A DNA stretch of 64,000 nucleotides, taken from NCBI RefSeq assembly GCF_020520425.1, contig NC_079489.1, positions 77,537,310-77,601,309 on the forward strand. Reading direction: 5' to 3'. A model generated the notes under the pieces. That model made no database searches. It saw nothing but the letters and a program-made list of their open reading frames with translations, and was not told the DNA's origin. This DNA comes from Spinacia oleracea (Eukaryota > Streptophyta > Magnoliopsida > Caryophyllales > Amaranthaceae). The translations under genes and the position numbers were made by a program. Below are positions 22,070 through 33,992 of the stretch, one piece after another (positions within the stretch are counted from its first letter, which is position 1; every line of letters begins with the position of its first letter).

Positions 22070-23937
22070 GGACGTTGTTATGAAGGATGACCTGGGTCAT
22101 CAATCTTCGGATGGAAGTGACCAAGTTTCAGCATATATCAACCAAGATCCAAAAAACATCAACGCAACAAATGAAACCATAACCAAAATTATGTCCTTCG
22201 AGGATGTGGTAGATGGATCTACTCAATGGTTGAAGCTAAGAAAATAAAAGACACTACCTTGGAATGGGAAGAAAAACCATGTGAGCCATCAAATACAACC
22301 AAGGCGGTCATTTTTCTTAAACCTATTCTTGACAAACTACGAGAACCATGGAGGTTAACCCTAATGGGGAAGTGTTTGGGGATCTCAGTCCGACCATCTT
22401 TCCTTACTCAACGAGTGCGTCTTATGTGGATACCAAAAGGAAATCTTGAGGTGATCGATTTAGGTAACAATGTTTTTCTATTCAGATTTTCTGTTCCTGA
22501 TCATTATGAAAAAGCCCTCCTTGGTTTGTCCTAGATCATTACTTAATGATCACGAAATGGAAACCTAACTTTAGGCCATCAACAAACCCTTTGGATAGCA
22601 TGACAGTTTGGATCCGATTCCCAGAATTACCGGTTGAATACTACGACAAACAAGCGCTATTTGAAATAGCAAAAATTGTGGGTACACCTATCAGGGTGAA
22701 CCATGCAACAGACAACCTAACACGGGAAAGGTACGCACGAGTTTGTCTGGATATTGATTTAACAAAAGCTTTAATAACATCAGTTTGGTTGTTAATCAAT
22801 GGCAACGAGTTGAATATGAAAATATTCATTCACTTTGCTTCAATTGCGGGAAAATTGGGCACTCAAAGGATAAGTGCTCCACTAAAAATTTAGAGACACA
22901 AACCAAGATCCATGCAGACCAATCGCAAGCTGCCACATCATCTTCCACTCAACCACCTTTGACTATATAAGCCGCCACAACTATACCTACCAAAACCTCT
23001 ACGACTAATCAAACCACGAGAACCAAAAACCAACTAAACCAAAAAAAAAATACCACTACCTCTTATTTGGGTCGAAACCCAAACCCAGTTGAACATATTC
23101 AATCTGAATATGGGTCATGGACTATGGTTACCAACAAAAAAAGTACAAAAAACAAGCCCAATCCCCAAAGACAAAACACCACCCAGAAGTGGAATAACAA
23201 CATACCTGACCAAACAAAACGAAAAAATACAAGTACAAATAAACCAATTCCCAATGAAAATAAATGGAGCTTATTCGAGAAGGAAGATTTGGAGAGTAAG
23301 ATGACTGAAGAATATGAAGAGTTAAATCTTGAAAGCACCAATGTTAGCCACCCTACTGAGATTTTATGCGTGTCTCCCAGTATAAACCATCCCTCTTCCA
23401 ACCACATTAAACCAACAAAAATCGGACAGCTGACGGATGCAACAATGGTCGACGCCGGAAGCCAATCAATGATAGTTCCTTCATCTTCCACCCTTCACCA
23501 CGCCTCAAATACCAGTGTAAAGCCTTCTGCCTTTTTAAACCACCTTTCAGAAAAACAAAACAAAGAAAAAACTCTTCCAAGAAAATAAAACAATGGAGAA
23601 TCGAAAAGTTTACCAAACCAGGAAAAAATATCCACAAAGAAGATCATCTCGAATCATCCAAAGGGGGGACTTGCTACCTCCAAACCTACGCTCTCAACCA
23701 ATCAACCTACCATCACCACCTTCTTCCCAACCTCCACCTCAATCACCAAACCAATCACCACCACAACCACTGAATGCGGCCACACCACCACCTTTATCAC
23801 CACTTCACTTCCCCCCATTACCAACTCGACACCCGATAGGGAAGCCATCATCATCAGTAACCTTCCGACAGCCTTTCACTCCATTCCCTCCAACTCCTCC
23901 AACCCCGAAGAACCAAGCTCATCCCATGATCCCGTAA
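22070..23937 (+). pseudogene. LINE ORF1: DUF4283 / zinc-knuckle protein, broken
   Basis: Spread over several frames. About 22330-22820 gives the DUF4283-type core (PWRLTLMGKCLGISVRP, then MTVWIRFPELPVEYYD), interrupted by a frameshift near 22535. A CCHC knuckle CFNCGKIGHSKDKC follows at 22835-22876, in another frame from the core. The tail is a Pro/Thr/Ser-rich low-complexity region (23600-23937). In plant L1 elements this protein binds element RNA. Stops and frameshifts make it non-functional here. Confidence 0.8.
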
Positions 23938-24399
23938 ACACCTCACATATGGGCATCGATCATGACTCCACCAACTCCAGAGAAGATTGCTCTTATGCAC
24001 CACTCTCTTTTACAACTGCAGGCAATGCAGAATGTCAGGCTCCACCAGCAACAGAGGTTGCTAACACCAACAATCCAACTAGCACCAAAGGAGTGTCTCG
24101 TACCACCCCTAAGAAAACTGTTTAATCACCCCTTGCTGTTAGGAATGGTAGAACTAAACTTAGAACTACCAGAAAAACCATACGACCAGATACTCAGTTC
24201 AAAAGGGTGTGGTGGGAATCCAGATAGAGATATTTTACTGGGGATGATCAACAATGTGATGAAGGAAATTTTCGGAATAACAACACCTCTCCAAATGAAG
24301 GAAATCCAGCTGATGGAACAATCCAAGAATTGGAAGGATTGAGAAGTGTTCTCACACTTCACAGAGCAGAATGAAAATCCTATCTCGATTGAAGGACTT

Positions 24400-27027
24400 T
24401 TACCCCTACCAGATATTGATATGGAGATGGTAGTCTGGAATATTTGAGGAGCTTCAAAGGATGATTTTGTTCCATACGCATGGGATATTATCAATAGTCA
24501 TAAGCAATCAATATTTATCATTCTTAAAACTAGAGAAGGTATTGTTGGTAAGTTCTTAGGTTTTGGTAAGGTGTTGGTTGTGCATCCTGAAGGTAGGCGG
24601 GGTGGTATCTAGGCTTTCTATAACCCAGAGGTTGTTAGTCTTATTCTGCATCATGAAAAAAATCCTAACTACTTCCATGCCCTGTTTAAGTTAAACCCAA
24701 ATCAGTAGAAGGTCCGGAATACAGGGATTTATGCTCCTAGCACAAGCACAAAAAGACATGAACTCTGGTCGGAGATCAAGTCTTCTTTACCACCACCTGA
24801 AACACCATGGTTGGTCCTAGGTGATCTGAATGAAGTCACAAAACAGTCGGAGAAGATGGGCGGAAGGAGATTCAATAATCACCAGTGGAGTGATTTAAAG
24901 ATGGTGGCTGACACTATTGCACTGGTTGATGTTGGTTTTCAAGGGAGCCCTTATACATGGACAAATGCGATAGATGGTATTGATCTGATTAAGGAAAGGC
25001 TTGATCGAGCACTTGCAAATCCATCAAAGCTGAATACTTATCCAAACACTCAGGTTCTGCATCTTCCTAGAACTTATTCTGATCATTGTCCTCTTTTAAT
25101 TTCTTTATTCAATGATAAACTTCCTAGCCCCTTCCCCTTTCGCTGCAAAGAAGCTTGGCTTTCTCATGATATGTTTAAAGATTTTTTTCACTAGTAATTG
25201 GAGTGCAAATAACATGGATTTCTTAGTAGGGAGAAACGTTTCTATTAATAATGTTAAATCTTGGAATACAAATATCTTTGGGAACCTAGCTTTAATTAAA
25301 AAAAGACTGTTGAAAAGGATTGATGGAATTCAAATTAGTCTTGCAAAATATAGTTCTAGATTTATTTTTAATCTGGAAAAGGAATTTCTTTTGGAGTTGC
25401 ACCATATTTACCAAATGGAGAGGATTATTTGGGCTCAAAAGGCAGGTATAAATTGGAGGAAATACGCAGATTGGAACACCAAATACTTCTACACTTTGGC
25501 TAAAATAAAAAAAAATCAAGAAGTAAAATTCTTTGTCTGAAAAATGAAAGTGATATTTGGATCCATGATCAAGATACTCTGAAGTCTATGGCCAGGAACT
25601 ATTTTATATGTATTTTTTCATCAACACACTCCTTTAGCAGACTAGCTATTAATCAAAATCATAGTAAAGAAATCACTCAGGATGAAACCCTTAGCTTATC
25701 TAGTAGTCCTTCTATTGAGGAGGTCAAGAACACTATCTTCCAAATGAACCCTATTAAGAGCCCTGGCTCTGATGGTATCCAACCCTTGTTCTTCCAGAAA
25801 TTCTAGAATTTCTTAGGTGAGAGTATCACTAACTTCATCAAAAATTGTTTTCGAGTCGTCCTCTATCCCTTCCACTATTAATAACTCTTACCTTTGTTTG
25901 ATTCCTAAAGTGGAGGTTCCGGAATCAATGAAAGACTTTAGACCAATTGGTTTGTGTAACTCTATATACAAACTAATCACTAAGATTATCTCGTCTAGGT
26001 TGAAACCTATCATGCCAAATATACCAGCCCCCTTCAATCTAGTTTTGTGATGAATAGAACTATTGACGAGAATGTTATAATCATTAAAGAAATGTCCCAT
26101 ATTTTTAATAAGGCTTCTAAAAATTCTAATTTAATGGCTCTTAAAATAGATTTATCGAAAGCCTTTGATAGCCTAGAATGGAGCTTTATCCATGAAACTC
26201 TGGTTATCTACAACATTCCAATGACTTTGGTTAATCTAATAATGAATTGTGTCACAACCTCTTCTATTTCAGAGTTTTGGAATGGCCAGATTACAGATCA
26301 TTTCCTTCCATGTAGAGGCATTAGACAAGGTGATCCGTTGTCTCCTTTTATCTTTGTGTTATGCCTAGAACGCCTATCCCAAATGATTGAAAATAAAGTT
26401 AATACAAAACTTTGAAAACCTCTTAAAATCTCAAAAGATGTTTCGATTTCCCACATTTTCTATGCGGGCGATGTTTTTCTTTTTGGGAAAGCAACTAAAC
26501 TCAATATCGATACCATGAAAGAAACCCTAGAGGAATTTAGGAAAATGCCCGGCCTTCAAGTAAATTTCTCTAAATCCTCTATTATATTTCCAAAGAAAAT
26601 TGATATAAATGTTAGAAATTCCATCAAAGCCTCATGTGACTTGACCGTCTCCACCTCCTTTGGGCAATATTTGGGTAGCAGGATTTCCCCTTTAAAATTA
26701 AAGAAACAAGACTTCTATAACCTTTTGGATAAAACTACTAACAAAATAAGAGGATGGCAAGCAAAACTACTTAATATGGATGGAAAATGTACTATGATTA
26801 AGGCAGTTCTCAATGCTTATCCCCTATATGCCATGCAAACTTCTATCCTCCCAGCCACTGTCACCAATGAACTAGAGTCCAAATGTAAAAAAAAAAATTG
26901 TGGAATAGGGTGGATAGATCTAGATATATCCCTCGTACCAATTGGGACATAATTTGTGACCCTATTAATAAAGGAGGTCTTGGCATCCGCAATTTTAAAA
27001 GATGGAACATGGCTTTCATGGCCAAAC
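24400..27027 (+). pseudogene. LINE ORF2: endonuclease and reverse transcriptase, broken
   Basis: Endonuclease/exonuclease/phosphatase domain at about 24415-25195, with WNI, GDLNEV and TYSDHCPLL. RT spans about 25700-26950, with SPGSDGIQPLFF, RPIGLCNSIYKLI, KIDLSKAFDSLEW and GIRQGDPLSPF. The catalytic motif reads YAGD at 26461-26472, where YADD is expected, so the active site is lost. In-frame stops occur near 24447, 24612, 24708, 25804, 26048 and 26413. Most replace Trp or Arg codons by a single transition. The frame continues as AKL at 27027, where the solo LTR enters. Confidence 0.88.
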
Positions 27028-28434
27028 TGAAGGAAATAATGCCCTTGGTCCAAGTATGCATTCTATGTTAAGTCTAATAAATGCGGTTCAGTATTAATTA
27101 ACAAGTTAATAAATTCAGTGAGATCAAGTGAGCTGAATGCCTAGCTAGAGGCCGCTTCAGTTCAAGTGGAATTAATGATATTAATCCACAGCTTACTCTT
27201 GACTGAACCCTTAGGGTCACACAAATAGTACGTAAACGGATCAAGTATTTAATGGCATTAAATACTCCATCTATGGATATTCGGAATCGACAGATCTTGG
27301 TTTCAGTGGGAGCTGAGATCGTCACAAGCAAGAAATGAATACTCCGGAAACGATGATATTGCCGGAAACGGAAATATGGATCGTATCGGAAATATAAATA
27401 TTATCCAAGTCGTAGATGTTGCCGGAAACGGAAACATGGTACGTATCGGAAAATATTATCGGAAATGGAAATATTGCCAGAATCGGAAATATTTCCGGAA
27501 ACGGAAATATTGTCAGAATCGGAAATATTATCGGAATCGGAAAATAGTTCCGGAAACGGAAATATTAAATATTTGTTCGAAACGGAAATTAATTCCGGAA
27601 TCGGAAATATTAAATATTGTTCGTATCGGAAATGAATTCCGGAACCGGGAATTTAATCGGAAGCGTATCGTACGAATAAGCATCGGACGAGGCCTGTCGG
27701 ACGAAGGCCCAGCACAAAGCCAGGCCATCGCCCAGCAAGCCAAGCGCGCCACACAAACAGCCAAGGCCACGCCAGGCCCAGCAGGCTGTGGCAGCGCGCG
27801 CAGCGCGCGCAGCAATGGGCTGCGAGCTGTGCTGCTGCTCGCGTGGGCTTGCGGCTCGCGTGGGCCGAGCAGCCGTGTGGGCTGTGCGCAGGCATGGCCT
27901 GCACGCTCGTAGGTCATGCTCGTGTAGAGTTTGTGTTCACATACGAAACCTAAATTGTATAGGATTAAATTCCTAATCCTAAAAGGATAAATATTAATTA
28001 ATTAGAGTCCTACTAGGATTCTAGTTTAACTAATTAGTATCCTAATAGGATTCCAGTTCCTTTTCCATACCTCTATAAATAAGGGCCTAGGGTCATTATT
28101 TGCAGGTACGATTGAAGTATTCAAAGGGTAAGTTTTTGAAATAAAATTAACCATACACTTGCAAACACTAGCCGAAATTCCTAGTAACCTTAAGGGCGAT
28201 TCTAGTTGGTCTAACTTGAGGCGGATCCGGACGTACTGTGGACTATCTACGGAGGGACGATATTTGGAGTCCTAAAGACTTGTTCTTGTTCGGTTCGGGC
28301 GCAGCTAGGGAAGGCACGCTACAACATGTATGCATCAATACTATGCTAAATGATTATGTGAATATAATATGCTTTCCTGGCTTTATGGTTTTTCCGCATG
28401 ATTTATGAATTGTCATATGTATCATAACCTAACA
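27028..28434 (+). repeat. Solo LTR of the copia family, with target duplication
   Basis: 1407 bp from TGAAGGAAATAATGCCC to CATAACCTAACA, flanked by the perfect 5-bp duplication CAAAC (27023-27027 and 28435-28439). No internal sequence is attached. Removing the LTR and one CAAAC restores the LINE reading across the junction. It therefore arose by full insertion followed by LTR-LTR recombination. It is close to the element 1 and element 3 LTRs. Confidence 0.95.
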
Positions 28435-29142
28435 CAAACTACGATGGAAAATTTTAACTCAACATGATAAATTTTGGATTCGAATCCTCAAATCCAGATA
28501 TTTAAAATACTCAAATTTCATAGATTGCAACTCTACCGTCTCTTCATCCTCTCTGTGGAAAGACATATTGAAAGGGCGAGACATAATCAAGAAAGGTTTG
28601 ATCATCAGTATTGGGAATGGGGTAGACACCTCTTTGTGGTATCACCATTGGGTTGGTAAAGCTCCCCTCTATCTTACTGGTAATATTAAAATTCCAGAAA
28701 GTAAATTGGAGGGTTGCTAACATTATCAAACATAAAAAATGGGATTTTTCCCAAATAAAACATATGTTACCCACCCTTATTTGTGACCTTATAATGGCAA
28801 TCCCCCGTCCAACAATTACCAATAGAGAGGACTCTTTGAGATGGACGCTTGATAAGAGTGGTTCATTCTCCATAAAAAGTGCTTATCATTCTACCTATGT
28901 GGAAAGGCCCCTAGTTTGTACTATTCAAATCTCTTGGAAAAAACTTTTGAAAATTAATGCCCCTTACAAACACAAAATGCTTTTATGGAACTTGTGCCAC
29001 GTACTCCATCCTTCCTGTTGCTGAAATCATAGCTAGGAAAGTCCCCGATCTTAATCCAGTCTGTGTTGGGTGCTATGATCCTACTGAAAACATCTTCACC
29101 TTTTTAGGGACTGCCATAGTACTTCAGTTTTCTGGTCAATGA
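28435..29142 (+). pseudogene. LINE ORF2 continued: RT tail and zf-RVT region
   Basis: Continues the RT reading after the solo LTR with RWKILTQHDKFWIRIL, then frameshifts. DSLRWTLDKSGSFSIKSAY (about 28828) and the zinc-binding zf-RVT-like segment near 28930-29140 follow in different frames. The order matches plant L1 ORF2. Broken by several indels. Confidence 0.75.
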
Positions 29143-29374
29143 TTTTCCAATACAATGGCCATTGTTTTGACCTGGATCACAACCTTTTTTATTCTAAACA
29201 CTGGGAAGAATGGGTTACTTATAATCTGTCAGGTTCCTCTCAATGGAATGCCATTTTTTGCATTGTTATTTGCATATTTGGTCTTATATGAATAAAGCTG
29301 TTTTTGATGCTAAAATGGGAAATGCTTATTCTTTCTATAATAAATTTGCGGTTGATTAAAAATACTCTAAACAG

Positions 29375-29938
29375 TTGATACAGATGGATAAAGGGAAAGT
29401 CGTTGCTTCTTCATCTAATTTGATGGCTGATCAACCAAGAACTTGGGCACCTCCACAAACCAACTTCTTCAAACTAAACACTAATGGTTCTTGGATCTCC
29501 ATCAACAATGCTACTGGTGATGGTGTAATTTGCTGTGACAAAGGAAAGTGGGAGATTGGTTTCTCCCTAAAATTCAAGACTATTGGGCCAACATCTGCAG
29601 AACTATTGGCGATTAAGGAAGGGCTCCTTATTGCATGGGGTAGGAAAATTACAAATCTGGAACTCGAAACTGATGCGGAGGAAATCAAGAAAATGTTGAA
29701 CAATCCACAAGACTACCACGACCACCAGTTAGCTGCAATCATTGTGGATGTGGTTGCCTTACTGAAGAAAGATTGGAATGTATCCATTCTCCATGTTAAG
29801 CGTGAAATAAATGTTGTTGCTCATGGACTTGCTGATATTGGTCGCACTATGGATGGAGAGCGTACCTATCATTTTCAGCCACCGAAGAACATTCTGCAGA
29901 CCTATCTACAAGAGATCCCATCTGTAGTTGATGCATAA
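29375..29938 (+). pseudogene. LINE ORF2 C-terminal RNase H-like domain
   Basis: A 187-residue open frame of the RVT_3 type found at the end of plant L1 ORF2. It has FFKLNTNGSW (first catalytic Asp expected in the NTDGS position, here Asn), SAELLAIKEGL (Glu present), ELETDAEEI (Asp present) and NVVAHGLAD near the end. The frame is open, but the first active-site residue is replaced and it is cut off from the rest of ORF2, so activity is unlikely. Confidence 0.8.
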
Positions 29939-30237
29939 CTACCCTTCTGTGAACTTGATCAATGAACTCAGTTGTATTTTGTTGTAAGATATCTAATCAG
30001 CTTTTGCAGCAAGAAATAATCCAAGTAAAGTCACCCGTAGTCAATGTCTTGTGGTTCTGTATTATAGGAAGCCATCTGATCTTTTTCTTACTGGTATTTT
30101 CAGCTATGTTTGGAATTGGAGGATTGGATATGTCTAGATCCATAGTTGATCTTTTGATTGTACTGTTAAAAACATTGGGTTCTGTTAGAACCCTTTTAAC
30201 TTAATGTAATATATATCTCTGTTTCTGCGTTAAGAAA

Positions 30238-30840
30238 AAACACCTTCCATCCTTTTCGAATTTCCCCAACTATTCCTTGTAATAACACTGAAAAGTTGTC
30301 ATGTAAAGTTAGCGGAAAACGTTTCAATGTAATTATGGACTCAACTGCGACTGTGTAATATTCCGTATTTTATACTTGCTACAAGGCCAAACTTTTACCA
30401 CTCAGCCAAGTCTTATTTGATGTACTGAGAGATTGAATGTACAATGAAAAGAAATCTTCCTCTTCATACTTCTCTTCTATGAAATTGTAATTTACACTAA
30501 TTAAGTAATATTAAATTATAAATCAGAAACACTAGTCCACACAAGTTTCATCATTACGCTACATTTAGGGAGAATATTTGACATTCGATAAATAAACAAG
30601 TTAAAAATATATACTTCATGAAATTAATGGATCTTTTTCTTCTCTATTTGTTCCTCTTTCCTCTCTATTTATTTCTCTCTCCTCTGCAACTACTCTCCAT
30701 CTTTATAGTTCTCATACGGCCCTCCTCCTCTTCGACAATTTTTTTACCACCAAATGCAAACAGATTGAATTCACCTACTTTCCCCTCGCTTCTTCAACTT
30801 CGTCTTTTCTCCTCCTCGTTGAATTATGAAAATTGAGCTT
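30238..30840. other. Intergenic, no gene seen
   Basis: AT-rich sequence after the LINE 3' end. A short frame at 30618-30836 (repeated Leu/Phe/Tyr, then Ser-rich) lies in a CT-rich stretch and has no support as a gene. Confidence 0.5.
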
Positions 30841-30844
30841 TCTA

Positions 30845-31660
30845 AAATGAAAATTGAACTTGTGAATAAGATATCAAACATGATATGAACATTGAACTTC
30901 TAAAACTGAATATGGGGTTTTAACATTGAACATAACCAAGAATAATTGGTGATTTTTTAAGAAACTTCTTATATAAAAATATTCAGGAAATAAACTTGTA
31001 TAAACACATTTTTATCACAATTACCTTAAAAATATAAGTTTTAAATTTACAAAACCAGAATCGGACGTATATATCCTTATTTATTATCATGAACGTTATG
31101 ACTATTTAAAATGAACATGTTACCAATTTCCAGTTTATGAAATCAATCGATTATTTGGTATCGTATAAAAATGATCATTAGTTTATAAATTATGGACATA
31201 AACTATTTTAATAGTGAACATAAATCAAAACACCAATATGTTCTGGTAATGAAAATTGAACTTTTGAATAGGATATCAAACATGATACGAACACTAAACT
31301 TCTAAAAACCGAACATTGAGTTTTTTTAAGTTGAACATAACCAAGATCGAAATATATATAGATGATTCTTTAAGAAAATAATTTTGTAAATATATTCAAG
31401 ACATTAAAACGTAAACACATTTTTATCACAATTGATTCAAACATATAAGTATAAATCATAAACATAATTTTAAATTTACAAAACCAGAATAGATCCTTAT
31501 TTATTATTATGAACATTATGACTCTTTAAAATGAACATATTACGAATTTTCAAATTAAGAAAATCAATCGATTATTCAATATCATATATATAAATGTGAA
31601 TATTAAGTTTTAAATTATGAACATAAACTATTTTAATGGTGAACATAAATCAAACTTTCT
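30845..31660. repeat. Diverged tandem duplication of about 405 bp
   Basis: Unit 1 (about 30845-31235) and unit 2 (about 31250-31660) align along their length. Shared blocks include GATATCAAACATGATA, ACATTTTTATCACAATT, AAATTTACAAAACCAGAAT, ATCAATCGATTATT and GTGAACATAAATCAAA. Single-base changes and small indels are spread throughout, so the duplication is old. The sequence is non-coding and rich in GAACAT-type words. Confidence 0.8.
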
Positions 31661-31863
31661 TTGGTAATTTGCTATAAAGGTTTGAGATCCATAATAATAC
31701 TCTTACATTTCATTATTACCGGCATCTGCTTCCTTAGTTTTAGTTTACGATAACGATTGATTTTACATCTCTGATCAAAGTTTAAATTAGATAGTGTTAT
31801 TATATTTTTTGTAAATTACATTACAAAATTAATTCTAACGATCAAAAGATCTTGCGCGCACAA

Positions 31864-32149
31864 GGTGTACAATAAATTTATTGTACACCAAGATAACTTT
31901 AACCATTTTTTTTTTGTAACTTTAACTTAGTTTTGATTAACTTTTATATTAGTAAAAAAAAATTGATAGATAAATATTTAAAAGGGTTAAATTATTAATT
32001 TTATTCATTATTAGTGATTTTGAAGAAATAAGTTTTACTAAAATAAAAAAATTTATCACTTAAAAATAGATAACTTTTACATATATATGCTTAACTTTTA
32101 AGCATTTTGAGTTAACTTTTACTCCAGTGTACAATATTTATTGTACACC
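31864..32149. mobile_element. MITE-like element with palindromic ends
   Basis: The left end is a perfect 26-bp palindrome (31864-31889; half-site GGTGTACAATAAA). The right end is a 9-bp stem GTGTACAAT / ATTGTACAC with a 4-base centre (127 bases into line 32000: 32127-32148). Between them is about 235 bp of AT-rich sequence with GATAACTTT / GTTAACTTTT next to the ends as inverted partners. Size and structure fit a foldback or MITE-type element. No clear target duplication seen. Confidence 0.55.
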
Positions 32150-32237
32150 CATTGTAAATAAGAATTTGTGTCTAACGATTTATTCCTAATTTTATTCTAA
32201 AAATCTGGACATACTTTATAAATTAAACATGTATTGT

Positions 32238-32423
32238 TTTTTTGGTTTTATTACAAGGAGTTCCCACCGCCTTCGGCGAGATAATCTCCCGTGGGAGTTT
32301 GCATGGGTACCTCGATGGGCAGCATCCCTCCCAGTTGAGATTTTTTCCATTCCCAAGGCTCGAACCCGAGACTTTGGTTAAGGAACAAGAGGCCCTTAAC
32401 CACTCATGCCAACCTCAATTGGT
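32238..32423 (-). mobile_element. tRNA-derived SINE with 17-bp target duplication
   Basis: On the minus strand it begins ACCAATTGAGGTTGGC, with a box A-like TTGGCATGAGTGG and a box B GGTTCGAGCC, the internal RNA polymerase III promoter. It ends in an A-rich tail ACCAAAAAAA. It is flanked by the perfect 17-bp duplication AATTAAACATGTATTGT (32221-32237 and 32424-32440). The layout resembles the plant Au-type SINE family. Confidence 0.9.
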
Positions 32424-32440
32424 AATTAAACATGTATTGT

Positions 32441-33505
32441 GATAGATCTAAAATTGTAGCATAAAACTATACTTCACAAAAATGAACATCTACATATATT
32501 AATGTGAACATTTTATTTTGTGCGAAAAAATTACATAGTGCAAATTAAGAAAAGGTTGTGATTATACTTATTTTTGTTTCGTTCTTCGTTTATTTGCAGA
32601 ATTTGAGCTATTAAGTTGTCGTTTTCACGCAATTCCATTTTCTAGGGTTTATGTAAGTTGCAAATCCGTTACTTTTTGGTGATAATACTTACATTTGCCT
32701 CCTTTGCAGCTCATTTGCAGATTTTGATTTCTGAAGTTGCAATTCTTCACAAAAAAATATTTTCTAGATTTTCTGAAATTAACACAACGTTCTAACTCAT
32801 ATCCACGTAGAGGAGGGTGGATAGGTATCCACCGTGTAATCACGATTGCGCCTGGACAGCAGTAAAGGTGTAATTTAGCGATTTGTTAGTGTGTTGCGTT
32901 ATCTGCTTGTTTGAGAGGCGATAATAAATGGCAGTAACCTCATAATAAATTGAACTATAATTGGAAAAGGAAAGTAACTTTATAATATCCATGGTAATGC
33001 AATTTATCACAAACTTGCTTTTTGCCCATAAATTTTCATTTCAACTCAATCCATTTTAAATGGATGATAATGAATACGTACTTGTGAAGAGAATGAGTTC
33101 TTTGGTCAATTAGCATTCCTATGGACATTTTGACCCTACAAATTATTCTCTTCCCACCATTTATTATTGTCTACCAAACAGATCTTGTGTGATTTCGTTA
33201 TAAGGAAAACTACTCTCATATTTCCCGTTTTTCTTTAAAGTTTAAAGTGAATTTTGTTGTTGATTGAAAGTGGTTTTCCCAAGGAGTTGAACAAATTTCC
33301 AAATGTAAAGGTCTACCGCATTTCCCTCGTGGCCCATATCAGAGATGTGTTTCCAAACACATACCCGTCTCATGTTACCATGGTGTCAGTATGATACTAA
33401 TTGGTATCTTCGTGTTTCTTGCCTTAAGCGACAATGCTTCACAGAAATTATTAACAAAACAATAGAAAGAATAACCTGCTGAAAATACCAGATCCCAGAT
33501 GAATC
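32441..33505. other. Intergenic, no gene seen
   Basis: AT-rich sequence without supported open frames or clear repeats. It may include the 3' untranslated end of the Myb/SANT-like gene, whose last exon I could not place. Confidence 0.4.
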
Positions 33506-33625
33506 AAGTGAACCTTAAATCTACTTCATATAACTATGAATGTATTAAGTGAACCTTAATATACTTCATATCACTATGAATGTATTAAGTGAACCTTAAT
33601 CTACTTCATATCGCTATGAATGTAA
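33506..33625. repeat. Three-copy tandem repeat of about 40 bp
   Basis: Units start with AAGTGAACCTTAA at 33506, 33547 and 33587. Each continues TCTACTTCATATC.CTATGAATGT with one or two changes per unit. Confidence 0.9.
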
Positions 33626-33992
33626 GACATTACATAAAATGAAGGTGTACACCCTATGCTTGTAATAAAATATGCAGGAGGAGAGAACTCTAACTCCAAA
33701 CTGTCATAGAAAACTTCCAATCTTCTATACTTCATTAGCCTAATTGATACCTTGGATTATGAACAAAATCAGTAACTCATTTTTCAATTAAAAAAGTAGC
33801 CTCGAAAAAGAAAAATAAAATCTATTCACATCCATGAAAATCATGGACCTCGAGGCAAGCACTACAGCACTAGCCATTGGTTAATTATTCCTATGTGCCG
33901 TAGTTATGTGTAGGCTTCAGCTAAATACTAACCTTATGTATATCAGCAAAGCTAACCCAATCCTAAGAACTAGGGGGATAGTTTGCACTTAC

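Larger units (their letters stand above)
22056..30237 (+). mobile_element. Decayed L1-type LINE with RNase H, interrupted by a solo LTR
   Basis: It contains an ORF1-like region (DUF4283 plus zinc knuckle) and an ORF2-like region (endonuclease, reverse transcriptase, zf-RVT, RNase H), all on the plus strand and in the standard plant L1 order. Many stops and frameshifts break it. A solo LTR (27028-28434) splits the RT C-terminal region. The 3' end is near 30237, at an A-rich run AAGAAAAAACACC. The 5' end is not visible because of the LTR insertion at 22055. Confidence 0.9.
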
